Shown: positions 35,575-46,724 of the stretch, one piece after another
Numbering within the stretch: the first letter of the stretch is position 1
Layout: each line of letters opens with the position of its first letter
DNA from: Candolleomyces eurysporus
Taxonomy: Eukaryota; Basidiomycota; Agaricomycetes; Agaricales; Psathyrellaceae
DNA length: 64,000 nt
Assembly (NCBI GenBank): GCA_027579435.1
Contig: JANBPK010001480.1
Span: forward strand, 27,819-91,818
Reading direction: 5' to 3'
Program-made: the position numbers and the translations under genes
The notes under the pieces: model-generated
Told to the model about the DNA's origin: nothing
The model's input: the letters and a program-made list of their open reading frames with translations, nothing else
The model's database searches: none

Positions 35575-38500
35575 ATGCCTCCTGGAAACAAACGATCTCG
35601 ACAAGCGAAAGCCCAGCATACCTCCGGACGTCAGGGATTTGACTCTGGGTGGACCGACACCTTCCAAGAGATATTATCTGACCCGACCTACGATCCTGAC
35701 TTGGATAACACCGCCGACATCGGTTACGACACATCAGGAAGCGACCTCGACGATGCCACTTTCGCTCTGATTGATGGCGCCCAGGCTCAAGACGATCGCA
35801 GTGGTGCTGAGGAAGGCAGCGAAATGGAGGAAAGCAGCGATGACGAGTCAGATGTTGAGGATCATGAAGCCATGGAATCGGTTAAGGAAACTCACAATGA
35901 AGAGAAGGTACGATTCTATTCTTATCTGATAGCCACTGATTGAATTGATTTCTGTAGCCGGCTCCAAGCAAGAAGCCTCGTCAAGGCCCAGCAGTTGCAC
36001 TTCCTAGCTACACCGGAGCTGGAAGAAGCAGCATCTATGCGAATCAGAAGGAGCTCAGGAGAGCAGCGGCAGGATGTAAGAAGATCACGTCCTTCTTCAG
36101 CCATGACACGGAGATGGATGAAGATTTGGACGGCGATGGATCGGATTCCCGCGCCGAGTCTGAGACTATGCCTGACATGCAGGCTGAATCGTCGGGTTTG
36201 TTATCACATACTCTCCATGGATTCACTACGCTGACTCAGGTGCAGGTAGTCCAGTTGTAACAGTTCCGATCAGGAACATGGACGAGTTTTGGAGCTGGAT
36301 TGACCGTCGCACCACACCTTCTGGTGTTGCCGCCGCCGATCAAGTCAGTCACCAAGATCAGGCAGGCACCGCCAGCACTGGCACTGCACCAGACGCGATC
36401 GGAGCATTTTCAACGATTGAGGAAGGTGTCGATGCAGATGCGGATGTTGAATCAATGGTAGACATGGAGGAGTGGCTCGTAATGGACTTCCATGAAGATG
36501 ACAGCGGCCATCCGAGTCCCCAGCTCATCGACATCGTCGAAGCATTGATCAAAGCAGCAAAGCGACACAAGTCATTCTCCGCATTATTCAAATTGGAGTC
36601 CGTTAAGGCATATTTGGGACTCCTGGGGAAATACGAAGCAAACCCCAGGGTGAAGGATCCGAAGACACGAGCTAGCAACAGCATTGCTACGGGTGTGGGG
36701 AGGGGCCCTTATTTTGCCAAGCAAATTCGACGACTTGCGGTTTACATTGAACGGTTCCGCACTCTACCCCCCACCAATACTGGAAAGCATCATGCCCATC
36801 CATCGCTTCTCAACAACGAAGCGGTAGCACATGCAGTCCGTCGCTATCTGACTGTAGTTGCTGTTGGAGAGGTGAGTACTCCAACATTCAATTGAAGCTT
36901 ACGCTGATCTCAAAATTCATTCAGATAACACCACTTATGCTCCAGCGACGGGTTAATGAAGTTATCATTCCTGCATTGGGCCTCAATCTTGGTGGAGCAA
37001 AGATTTCGGAGGGCTGTGCTCGTCGCTGGCTGCATAAACTTGGGTATAATCAGACTGAAGCAAAGAAAGGGATGTACGTTGATGGGCACGAGCGCCCAGA
37101 TGTCATTGCCTATCGTACCAAGCTTTTGGAAGAACTTGCTCGCTACGAGCAGTGAGTTTCATTCTTGTATTCACTGCAAACATTCCTCACTCATAATATC
37201 AACTAGCCTTCGTACAAAGTATGATGATCGCACGCTCGAGCCTATTCCACCTGTTCTCCAGCCTGGGGAGCGACTTCATGTCCCGGTGTTCCAGGATGAG
37301 AGTATTTTTCGCTCTAACGACCTTAGACGTCGTGTTTGGGTGAAGGATGGCAAGACCCCGCTTCGGAAGAAGGGTCAGGGTCGTGCGATCCATGTCTCTG
37401 ACTTTATTGTCGAGCAGACTGGCCGCCTGAAGCTATCCCAAGCCCAGATCGATGAACAAAACCGCCTTCCCGAGTCCCAGCGTGTTGCCGAAGATGCTCG
37501 TGAAATCATTTACCCGGGAAAGAATGGTGATGGATGGTGGAATGCAGAACGATTGATTGCGCAGGTACGCGCTGAAATTAACAATATTTGATCTGTATGA
37601 TAAGAATTATTCTCAATTTCGTTTAAATACAATCCACAGGTTAAACAGATGCTCCCATTATTTGAGAAGCTCTACCCTGGCGCGGTTGGAGAGTTCTTCT
37701 TCGACCAATCAACCGCTCACAGTGCCTTTGCACCAGACGCACTTATGGCTTCTGAAATGAACGTCAATCCTGGTGGTAAGAAGCGGGTAATGCATTCTAC
37801 AACCATTCCCCTTGACAATCCACACCCACACCTCCGTGGATCTGCGCAGTCTATGGTCTTACCCAATGACTATGAGGACCCAGCCCTTCGTGGTAAGCCA
37901 AAGGGCATGCGAATTATCCTACAGGAACGAGGTTTATGGGAAGAACTCATACGGCGGAATGGCGGGAAAGCGCCACTTGGCGACTGTGCCAACTGCAAGT
38001 TATCACAGAAGGCTCGCGAGAAACGTGCGCAGGAAGAAGCTGAGGCAATGGCGGGGATTGATGAACCGAGTGATATGGCTGAAGACGACGAGCTGCTGTT
38101 CATGGAGCAGGACGCTGAAAAATGGTGCTGCATGCGCAAGGTTATATCCTGGCAGTCTGATTTCGTCAACGAGAAGCCACTCCTTCAAATTATTATTGAA
38201 GAACGCGGGCACAAGTGTTATTTCCTCCCGAAGTTTCATTGCGAGCTTAACCCAATTGAGATGTATTGGGGCTGGGTCAAAATTCGTGCGTCTTCAAGTT
38301 CCCGAGTTCCATTCAAAATTTGATCTCATTGAGCTCATTGTTTACCAATCAGGTTATCGAACGCTCGCCGATGGCACTTGGAAGAGAGCCAAGGACCTTG
38401 TCCCTGAGCTCCTCAACTCATGTGAAACGAAGACTATTCGCGCATTCTTTAGGAAGTCGTTTCGATACATGGATGCATATGTGTAAGTGTTGAAAACCAT

Positions 38501-38645
38501 TCACCAAGCCCACTCTCATTCTTCCCTCAGCCGAGGCCTCAATGCGGTTCAGGCTGCATACGCAGTGAAGAAGTACAAAGCTCACCGCAAAGTGGGGGCG
38601 AGAATCATGATGGATGTGAATATCCTCACTATGGCTTCAGATTAA
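35575..38645 (+). CDS. DDE_3-type (Tc1/mariner-like) transposase
   Basis: Starts MPPGNKRSRQAKAQHTSG at 35575. At least eight exons with introns near 35909-35957, 36219-36240, 36871-36925, 37153-37206, 37564-37639, 38278-38350 and 38483-38530. Regions in order: an acidic N-terminus (EMEESSDDESDVEDHEAME), a basic patch with KKITSFFSHD, a helix-turn-helix-like part (SEGCARRWLHKLGYNQTEAK), the first catalytic aspartate in HVPVFQDESIFRSND, the second in EFFFDQSTAHSAFAPDAL, and the glutamate in FHCELNPIEMYWGWVK. The NPIExxWG motif is the hallmark of DDE_3 transposases. The C-terminus is RYMDAYVRGLNAVQAAYAVK and the stop is at 38645. It cuts and pastes DNA between inverted ends. All three catalytic residues are present and no frame break was seen. 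Confidence 0.85.
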
Positions 38646-38895
38646 TTGGGCGTACTAGCGGTGTGAACGATCTAAGTGAACGATTATCTTAGATTAGATA
38701 TCCCAGTATAGAATTCAGGGTCCTCAGGGTCCATTGTCCAGATTTCGACCAATATTTTTTTCAAATCCTCGAACCTCAACATGATCTTGTGTTCATTTGA
38801 AAGCTCTCATCAAGCTGAGTCGATTGGTACTATTTTTGTGAAGTAAGAGTGATTTCCCAGAGACTAGATACAATCACAAATTTCGGAGTGCCAAG

Positions 38896-38921
38896 AGGTC
38901 GGTTTTGAGCCGACGCAACTG
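38896..38921 (-). repeat. Right terminal inverted repeat of the transposon
   Basis: Reads CAGTTGCGTCGGC on the minus strand. It is followed outward by TA and pairs with the left end at 35348. Confidence 0.45.
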
Positions 38922-38923
38922 TA

Positions 38924-39879
38924 TGTATCGAGGGTGGTGATGGTTGCACAATTTTCGCCCAATGAAAGGAATGAAGGTTTAGTTTAAAGTAAGACATCGG
39001 GAAGACATTAGAATTAGACTATACACAAGAGCAGCCGTGCTATCAGATTACTACCGTTTAACATCAGATGAAGTCAACGTGCGATTGCCGATAAGGCCCA
39101 GGTTCTTGAACCCTGCAAGCATCAGAGAGCTCGTTAAAGGGTCACTCCGTGAGAGTCCGTCAACAGTGTAAATGTGATTGACTAATTCAAAATTTGAGGT
39201 ACCTCCACCAATGGGGGATGAAGTAGACTTTGCCGGAGAGCGCAGGGATCTTTGAGGGAAACCGTTGACACTTTCTCACAAGAGACAGTGTATGTAGGTC
39301 ATCCCTTGCGAGCCTTGAGAACAACGCAAACCGACGTCCATTTCCTTTGACATTCATGATAGACGAAGTCGATCTGAAGTGTTTGCTGTGGAACTTAAAG
39401 CCCAAACGACGTCATGTTACCAAGATCATGAACGGGGAATGGATCACATTCTCCCAGAGAAGACCCTCGTAGTCAACAAGCTTCTTATCTTCAGCAAGTT
39501 CTTTCGCTTCGATTGCTGCCCTCTCTTCATCCAATAGTTTGCGTTAAACTAATTCTTGAACCACAGGGTTTTCTCAGAGGACTAGGATCGGTCTCAAACC
39601 TACAAGAATATTTGTCTATTAATCACTCGTTTCCCAAAAAAAAGGAACAGATTCAGGGCCCTCTTCACCTCCCTGCTTCCCTACCGCGCTATTCACCCCC
39701 TAGCCGGATTCCACGCGTCGGCTAAGAGCGAGGTCCTGGTATCGGCGACTACCTTGAGCCGGAAGTCTCCTTTCGTGGTAAATCCAGGCGAAGTGATCGA
39801 CACTTTGCTACGAATGGAAATGTTTGAGGTCGCGCGACTAGACGCAAGTGAACGTCTAGATATACTCGAGCGTAACTAT
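38924..39879. other. Stretch without a supportable gene
   Basis: Right flank of the transposon. A minus-strand frame at 39187-39405 and a plus-strand frame at 39513-39725 are open but unrecognised. Confidence 0.4.
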
Positions 39880-42170
39880 GATGACCAAAACAAATAAGAG
39901 ATAAGTACACACCTGAAAAACCTCGGTCCTACTCTTCCCCCCTCCTTCCTCGTTCTCTCAACCTTCTTCCTAGCAGCCACAAGCTGTCCATTGACAGACT
40001 CCAGCCCCATACGAGCGACTTCCTTCGCCGCTCTCGAGACCTGCCTGTTCACCAGCCCGCTCGCAAGCGACTCCAACGTCCCATAACGCAAATCGTGTTT
40101 ACTACTTCGAATCGAGAATTTCCGAAGATCAATCTTGACGTTAGCGCCGTGCACTCGGAGGACGGATGTATGGCCGGATGGAGGTGTACTGTGCGACCAG
40201 ATCTCTGATTTGCGGTATCCATGCTTCTTGGGCTAGCAGAAGGCGAGGTTGCACACGTCGGCTTGGATCGGGGGGAGTGAACTCTGGAACAAATGTTGGG
40301 GTAAAGAAAGGGCGTGGAGTAATTAGTTGCGGGTGCTCTAGCCCGTAATGCTCTGCGGAATGGCGGCGAAGGAGGGGAAAACGAGAGGTAAGGATAAAGA
40401 ATGCGATGGGATCACCTTTGACGACTGGACTTGAGTTAGCTCTCGGCCCCAACTTCCACAAATTTGGGAAGGAGGTTTCTGCCCTGCCACGTCCAGTTCT
40501 CAAAGGCCGTGCCACACGTAATATTCGTGCACTTGATGACCTATTCGATGCCTAATTACCACTACATGCCAATACGATATAGGCCAACACGACGATGATC
40601 CTTACTCGCTGGATGAGTTGAGCAAAAATAACTCGTAGACCACAAACCTGTTGCGAACTCGAGATGGCCTTCCGGGTCAAACGGGAGGTTTTGGGTAAGG
40701 CGAGCTCAGTCATCGCCGAGCCGTTTGCTAAGCTAAGGGAAACCTCGACCAGGTCCTCTGTTTTCATTGACGAGGAACGTAACGGAGTAAGGGACATAGC
40801 TAGTGAGAGAGCAAAGGTGGAACATGAAAAAGAGAGGAAACGGAGGCAAGAGTAGAGAAAAAAAAACGAGGAAGGAAAGTAAAGAGGGACGAAATGAAGA
40901 CGGCGAAAAGCCTGGCGAGAGGAAAGCAGAGAATAGGAAGAGGGAGATAAAATACGAAAAGACAGAATCACTCATGGAATACCGATACCTTAACGCCCCA
41001 CCCTCCACTCCTCCCTGCTATCAAACCCAGAAAACCTCCTTCCGCGCAGGGTAGATACCTGCCCTCCCATACTATCACTTCGGCTCCAGAATGCATATAC
41101 TGAGGCTCTAAATTTTCTCTGGGTATCCAGTGTTAAGGCCATCGAAGCAGCTCCGATCTCTCCATGTGTCGTTAACGAAGAAGGTTCTGAGAATCGAGAA
41201 GAGAGGGCGCAGGTATTTTTGTATCGAGAAGAGAGGGTGGAGCCCGGTTAGGGCGGGTTGAGTTTATAATTCTGTGGAAGGACATCCAGCGAGCAAAGTG
41301 CAAATGTGAATAGGTCGACAAGCAGAGGGAAGGGATAGGAAGAAGGTTAACAGCCAACTCGGAAGAGATAATGATGTGCACATACATCAGGCCCAGCGTG
41401 TTCACTAGCTATGCCCTTCACATTAGCCCTAGCTTATTCGCCATTTTTGAGATTCTCGTCAAAGTAATCGAGTAACTACCTCATAACCATTGAAAGTCGT
41501 TGTGTTTCTGGCATTCGATGAAGGGCTATAGCGAAATGTGGATGAACATTCATATCGGACATGGACCGAGAAAAGGAACGAAGGGAGGGAATCAAGGAGG
41601 ACCGAGGAGAGATGGAACATACCTTCTGAAGGCGGAAGATAAATTGGNCCCCCCCTCTCTTCAGGGTACATGGTCATTTCTCCTGCCTGAGTCTCCACCG
41701 TGCCGCTTCCTTTATGCACAGTAGGTTCCAGGGTATCAAGGAGAAGTCGGAGAGGGGTCTGGGAGCCTCCGAGTTTGTGAGAGTGAGAGTCAGAAGGTTG
41801 TGGAGGTGACGGAGCTGAAACATGATGCTGATAGGTACGGCGTCAGAGAAGGTCAGGGGAAACGAGATCAGAACGTGAGACAAGCACACCTTGATTCCCG
41901 TCCCCCTTCGCCCTCTCTTTATCCACAGCAGCTTCACCAGTCTCACTCGTTACAGCATCCTCAAAATATCCATACATACGCTCGGTATACCAAATAAAAT
42001 TCTTGGAGAGCTCATCGGCGTTCTTCTTTTGTACCATCAGCACGCGAACGAGCTTTTGCTAGGAGACGTCAACGGGGGAGGTGGTTGGGGACACAGGTGG
42101 AGGTTCTTGGATTCGAGCTTTGAAGGGGAGTCAGCCTTTGCAGAAGGCTGTTATTTCACCGTGGAACTTG
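39880..42170 (-). pseudogene. HAM1-like relic 2
   Basis: Minus-strand remnants match two separate parts of the intact gene at 46725-50101. The N-terminal part at about 42170-41690 includes LMVQKKNADELSKNFIW (LMVQDKNADELFQNFVW in the intact gene), DKERAKGDGNQG, and RHLHNLLTLTLTNSEAP (RHLRTLLTLILTNSEVR). The C-terminal part at about 40500-39880 includes SVLRVHGANVKIDLRKFSIR and SKHDLRYGTLESLASGL. About 1.2 kb between them does not match the middle of the gene, and frame changes occur in both parts, so it is a pseudogene. N at 41648 lies in the gap. Confidence 0.75.
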
Positions 42171-44052
42171 TGTTAGCGAACGAGTGGAGGAACGGGTAAG
42201 AGTGAGTCGAACGGGAGAAAGATGAAAGCACACTTTGCTGGACGTCGGCAGCTTGACTAAACGCCAATTTCCTCTGTTGTGAAGGCAAGAGACATTTCGT
42301 TCAGCATAGGCGGTGATCGATTGATCATCTCCTTGAGATGTATTCCTGGCGGTTGGGACGCGAGAACGGTCGAGCACGCTGAGGAGAATGCGTTTCCTGG
42401 ACTGGAAGTGCTTGATAATGTTCCCACGCTCCAAGAATCAGAGACATTGATCTACTTCCCTCCCTGCTGCTCTCTTTCTAAACAGTCCGACATGTCTGTC
42501 TGCCCTACAATCCCTGTTTTCTTCGTCGATCTTGGCTCTCTGCCCTTTGGCTTATCCCCATCCACCCACTTTCTTATGTCCAACTTCCCCGTTTGTTTTG
42601 CCTGGTCCTGTGCCCCCACGGCACAACCAATGCCTCTTTGTCAGACCAAGTTCTTACCTGAACCTATACGGTTGCGATATAACCCGAAGTTGGATCACGA
42701 AGAACTGATTTCTATAATCATCGCCGTAGCGAAGCGAGTTCTTGTCACAACGTAAATTTAATCTCGAGTACACAGGTGATGCGGTGAACTCAGGATCGAC
42801 CCAACCCAACGTACATCGCCATGTACGCTAACTGCCCCCTCAATTGACTTTTTGAGCTCGTAACCTGAAACAGAAGCTCACCTTCCAGAATGACCGGGTT
42901 TTATCTCACTTGCTTCCATCTTTCTTTCGTTGGATTCGTGTTTCCCGAGCCTCTCCGGTTGCGTGTCTCGACATATCTATTAATTCATTTGAATAAGCAC
43001 CAGAATGGCCCTACTTTGCTACGGCATCCAGAGTACAGGAGTACGGTCACGTTTCAAACAGGTAATCTCCGTCAATACAAGGGGTTGCTGCTTCTACCAA
43101 CGAATTCAATCTGCGTTCTCACAGGTTCTTGCTCCCCCTCGCTCTTCCGCAAGCGCCCCGCCGCAAACATACCAAGCCTGTAATCGTCTTTCTAAACCGA
43201 GTTTCTCACCCGGGTCCCCAATTTGGATGTATGAATTCCCCTCACTGACCGACTGGGGTCCTGTTTTGCTCCCAGACTCGTCGTTGTCGTTGTATGTGGG
43301 ACGCACCCGATCGTGGCCTTCATACGGAACCCTGATGCCCATCAGTCACTGCCTGTATGAATTCCGTAGCATTGATGCAAACCTCGCATGACGGAGAAAA
43401 GGCAACGAAACGAGTAACATTCCTGTTGCGTGAATGCCAAATTGGCTTTTGCCCAGCCGATTTATCTAGATTACGGTATTCTCGTATTGTAATGAGTCGA
43501 CCGTTACGCGGGATCTCCGAATCTCGGCGCAAGGATGGGGTGTGTTGTTCACATATAGCTTAACCTAGATCATGCCCAAAGGCTAAAGATAACACTGCTA
43601 CTGCCTCATCCCTTGTAAGAGTCAATTTCCCGTTAGTTGCCGCCCCCAGGACACTCCTCGATCTACGGAGCTCTCTCATTCTGTGATCTGCTTGGAAAAG
43701 ACGCTTCAGTCGTTCGTCTTGAAGTGCGTAACTGTTGCAAATGGCACCTTGAGAAGCGTAATGCGAGTCCTATATTGAATGTACCGAGGGGATGGTCTGC
43801 GCTCAGTGTTCAGAGAAATTGCACTTCTAAACCTGAGCTACGTGATCACAAGCCAGTAGTGGCGAAGAGTTCTGCCGCCAGATTCTGCAAAGTTCATGTG
43901 CTTGTCTCAAGGAGCTCTCGATGAAAACAAATCCGTGCTACGTATGGCAGTAGTGGTTTGCGCAGAGGTGAAGGCAGATCTGTCCGTCTGTTGTGTCGGG
44001 CCTGACGGCTCCTTTTAAAGTGAGAACGTAACCCTTGAGCGAATCCCCCAAC
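42171..44052. other. Stretch without a supportable gene
   Basis: A plus-strand frame of 158 codons at 42279-42755 and one of 128 codons at 43005-43391 are open. Both are rich in Ser, Pro, Cys and Leu, with no recognisable motif. The last 100 bases are upstream of the membrane protein gene at 44053. Confidence 0.4.
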
Positions 44053-45879
44053 ATGTTTCTCTTCGTTGCTCTTCTTTGTACGCTTCCCAGCCTCTACCCC
44101 TTCTCTCATGCTGCTCCGATCCGCTCACTCGCTCTTAATACCAGACAAGAGGTTCTCCAAAGTTCCAATGATCGATCCACGAGAGAGATAGTATGGAGCT
44201 GCCTTGTGACCATCTTCGCTTGCACTTGGGTTTCAGTCCATCCCAATGTGTCCGGTCACCAGTCCTCAAGATGGGCGGGGCTGAGATATAGGCTTGAGCA
44301 TCTTCTCTGGATGCTCGTCGGCCCTGAGGTCTTCTTGGTATGGGCTTATCGACAATGGAAAGGTGCAAAAATAATTCGAAGCAAAATCGGTGCGTGAATT
44401 ATTTCTGCCAAGGACGCTAGCTGACAGAGACGTTATGCAGGCCATGGGTGGGGTATGAAAAAAGCCCACTTTCTCCAGATGGGCGGAATAATGTTCAAGT
44501 ACAAGGGGATGCTCCATTATTTGGACCTAGCCGACCTTCTCGAGGAGAATACCAAAGAAAGTGCCCCAGAGAATGCGTCGGAGAGTGCCCCGGGAGAGTT
44601 CCCCCCAGAGAATACCCCACCGAAATATGACAAAGACATGGTTGTTCAAGCACGAGCCGCTTTGAATGATCTACCCTTTACCTCAGAGGAGATTAGTGAT
44701 CGCAGCAAGGCCGACGCCTTTGCCAAAGGCGCCGTAATCATCCAAACCTCCTGGTTCATCATCCAGTTCATATGTCGCGCAGCGTACGGCCTCGGCATTA
44801 CTGAACTTGAAGTCATGACCCTTGCGTATGCGGTCTTGAACGCAGCGATGTACGCTTTCTGGTGGAACAAGCCACTTGACGTTCAGTGTCCCATGGTTAT
44901 CCCCCTTTCCTCCACAGGCGGTGTGAACGAGGACCAGGAAGATCGAACATCATCCAAGTCCGATTCTGACCAAGAGCGTCCGGTGATCAACTGTATGTAA
45001 ATCTCATTCCATGTTTCATGTAATTGTCCGTTCAATTCTTTCAAAAGAGAGCCCATTTCTTATGTATGACCTCTGCATAGAATACGAGCAAGATTTGAAG
45101 GAACAATACATCCGAATCAGAGCTGAAATGGCCAAATCGGATGAGGATGGATCCGACGAGACGGACAATTCGAAGGGTGCCACCTGCGGTCTGTGTATCT
45201 ACTTTATCAGTGTGGTTCGCGCCTATTAACATCTGCCACAGTTGATATCATTGTCAATATCCTTGAAGTCCCANTTTTTTATCCTTCTTTGCATCCTTGC
45301 GTTGGCCTTGCTCCTGGTACTAATCGCTCTAATCCCCATTTCACTTATCGTATGGCTCATAGGCGCGGTATTGGCCTTCGGTTTCTGCATGGCAGCAATC
45401 GCAATCGCGCCATTTATTCTCTCCTTCCATGTGATTGCGTTTCAAACGTGGATCCAGCTGGCCTCCCTGACCTCTAAACGGTCCATTGCCCCAGATGCAA
45501 CCACGATTCCCATGGGATACGCATACGAACACAACATCCACGTCAACCACGTCCTTGCCACTCTTGTTGCATGTATATTTGGCGGCTTTCACTTGATAGC
45601 GTGGCAATTTCCCTTCCCCTCAGCCGTTGCGCGTCTCCTGTGGAGAGTGTCTGCCATTTATATCTCTGCATCCCCCATTGCCCTTCTCTTAGGCTCTCGG
45701 AATGTGAAGGTTCCTTTCGTTGTTTTGTGGATTGCGGGACTTTGNTCGGATGNATTTTTATGTTTTTGTATGTGTCCGCCAGGATCATTCTGGTCGTTAT
45801 ATGCCTCTGGTCTTTGAAGCATCTCGATCCTTCTGCACACCAGACTGTGGAATGGTCTTCATTTTTACCCCATGTGTAA
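44053..45879 (+). CDS. Multi-pass membrane protein, uncharacterised Agaricomycete family
   Basis: Starts MFLFVALLCTLPSLYPFSHA (signal peptide) at 44053. Exon 1 gives IVWSCLVTIFACTWVSVHPN and LVGPEVFLVWAYRQWKGA. Exon 2 gives HFLQMGGIMF, EEISDRSKADAFAKGAVIIQ, ITELEVMTLAYAVLN and FWWNKPLDVQCP. Later exons give a long hydrophobic run (FFILLCILALALLLVLIAL) and ATLVACIFGGFHLIAWQFPF, and the end is AHQTVEWSSFLPHV. These blocks (CLVTIFxCTWxSVHPN, GxxITELELxxLA, FWWxKPLxVxxP, FGxxHxxAWxFxFP) define a family I remember as common in mushrooms, with no known function. The frame is continuous only if the N characters at 45274, 45745 and 45753 are omitted. Introns are at about 44392-44441, 44993-45050 and 45189-45240. 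Confidence 0.75.
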
Positions 45880-45929
45880 CGCCACTAGCTTGTTTCTATG
45901 GTCGCTTAGATGCGCGTTCTGAACCCGGT

Positions 45930-46158
45930 ATATTTTTGTATTTCGGTATTGCGGTATCCCGGTATCTAGGTATTTGGTTTCTGCAGCTCTCGTTGTCGTA
46001 GCTATTTATTTCCCCGTAACTCTCAGCCAATCTCCCACTCTGATATTTTTGTATTTCGGGGTTGCTGTATTTCGGTATTTAGGTATCTAGTTCTGCAGCT
46101 CTCGGTGTCGTAACTATTGCTTCCCAGTATCTCTCAGCCAACCCTATCTCCCGCTCTG
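45930..46158. repeat. Two-copy tandem repeat, about 113-116 bp per unit
   Basis: The first unit starts at 45930 and the second at 46043, both with ATATTTTTGTATTTCGG. Shared parts further in are CTGCAGCTCTCG, TGTCGTA and CTCTCAGCCAA. Each unit also holds several copies of the pentamer GGTAT. It lies just 3' of the membrane protein gene, probably in or after its 3' leader. Confidence 0.75.
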
Positions 46159-46724
46159 AATCAATTTTGCTCCAGTTTTTCTGCGAGGGCCAAGTCATTG
46201 TCAGTCGGTCTCTAGGCGCCCTTGTTCCTGGTGGAGTGTCGGAGCCGAGCCGATTGCACCCAGCTACAAACTCCGAACAAAGGCAGACCATCTCGGCAGT
46301 TGTGCATCGTCCTCGCTCATCAACCCCTTCGACGACTGTTTTCGCCTTGAACGCTGCTTCGTCACCAACGTATGGCTCTCGACGCCGCCTACGCCACCTA
46401 TCAGTGCACCCGGGATTCTATGTGCCAGCGATAATGGAGGAGGAGCAGCGTGACTCCATTCTGACATCATCTGGTCGACGCTGCTCGAATGTCTCCACCT
46501 AACAAGGGTCGGGAGGCGAATTTGGCCTCTCTCTTGCCTCATCCCCTCCTATCCTCTGTGAACGGTGACGTCAAGAGTCGCTCACGTTTGCAATTCTATA
46601 CTCCCCGCCATTTTGGTCGTATGACGATGGGGAACGTCATCACCTTCGCGCGTGCTCCAGGCTACTTAAGATCGCTCGAGGGGCTTCCTGTTCGTTACTT
46701 TTTCTCCCCTCTACGATCTCAACA
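46159..46724. other. Intergenic region upstream of the HAM1-like gene
   Basis: No gene was recognised. The last 60 bases are pyrimidine-rich (TTACTTTTTCTCCCC) and lead into CAACA before the ATG, a common leader and start context for expressed basidiomycete genes. Confidence 0.5.

Larger units (their letters stand above)
35348..38921 (+). mobile_element. Tc1/mariner-like DNA transposon with TA flanks
   Basis: The element boundaries are inferred from imperfect inverted ends: the left end begins CAGTTCCGT and the right end, read on the opposite strand, begins CAGTTGCGT. Both are bordered by TA (35346-35347 and 38922-38923), the target duplication of the Tc1/mariner superfamily. Weaker similarity continues inward for about 100 bases. 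The element is about 3.57 kb and contains one spliced transposase gene on the plus strand. No break in the coding frame was found, so it may be autonomous. Confidence 0.6.

Noticed and set aside
42279..42755. 158-codon plus-strand open frame as a gene
   Set aside because: It begins beside the HAM1-like relic on the opposite strand and has no motif or intron signals. I cannot separate it from chance.
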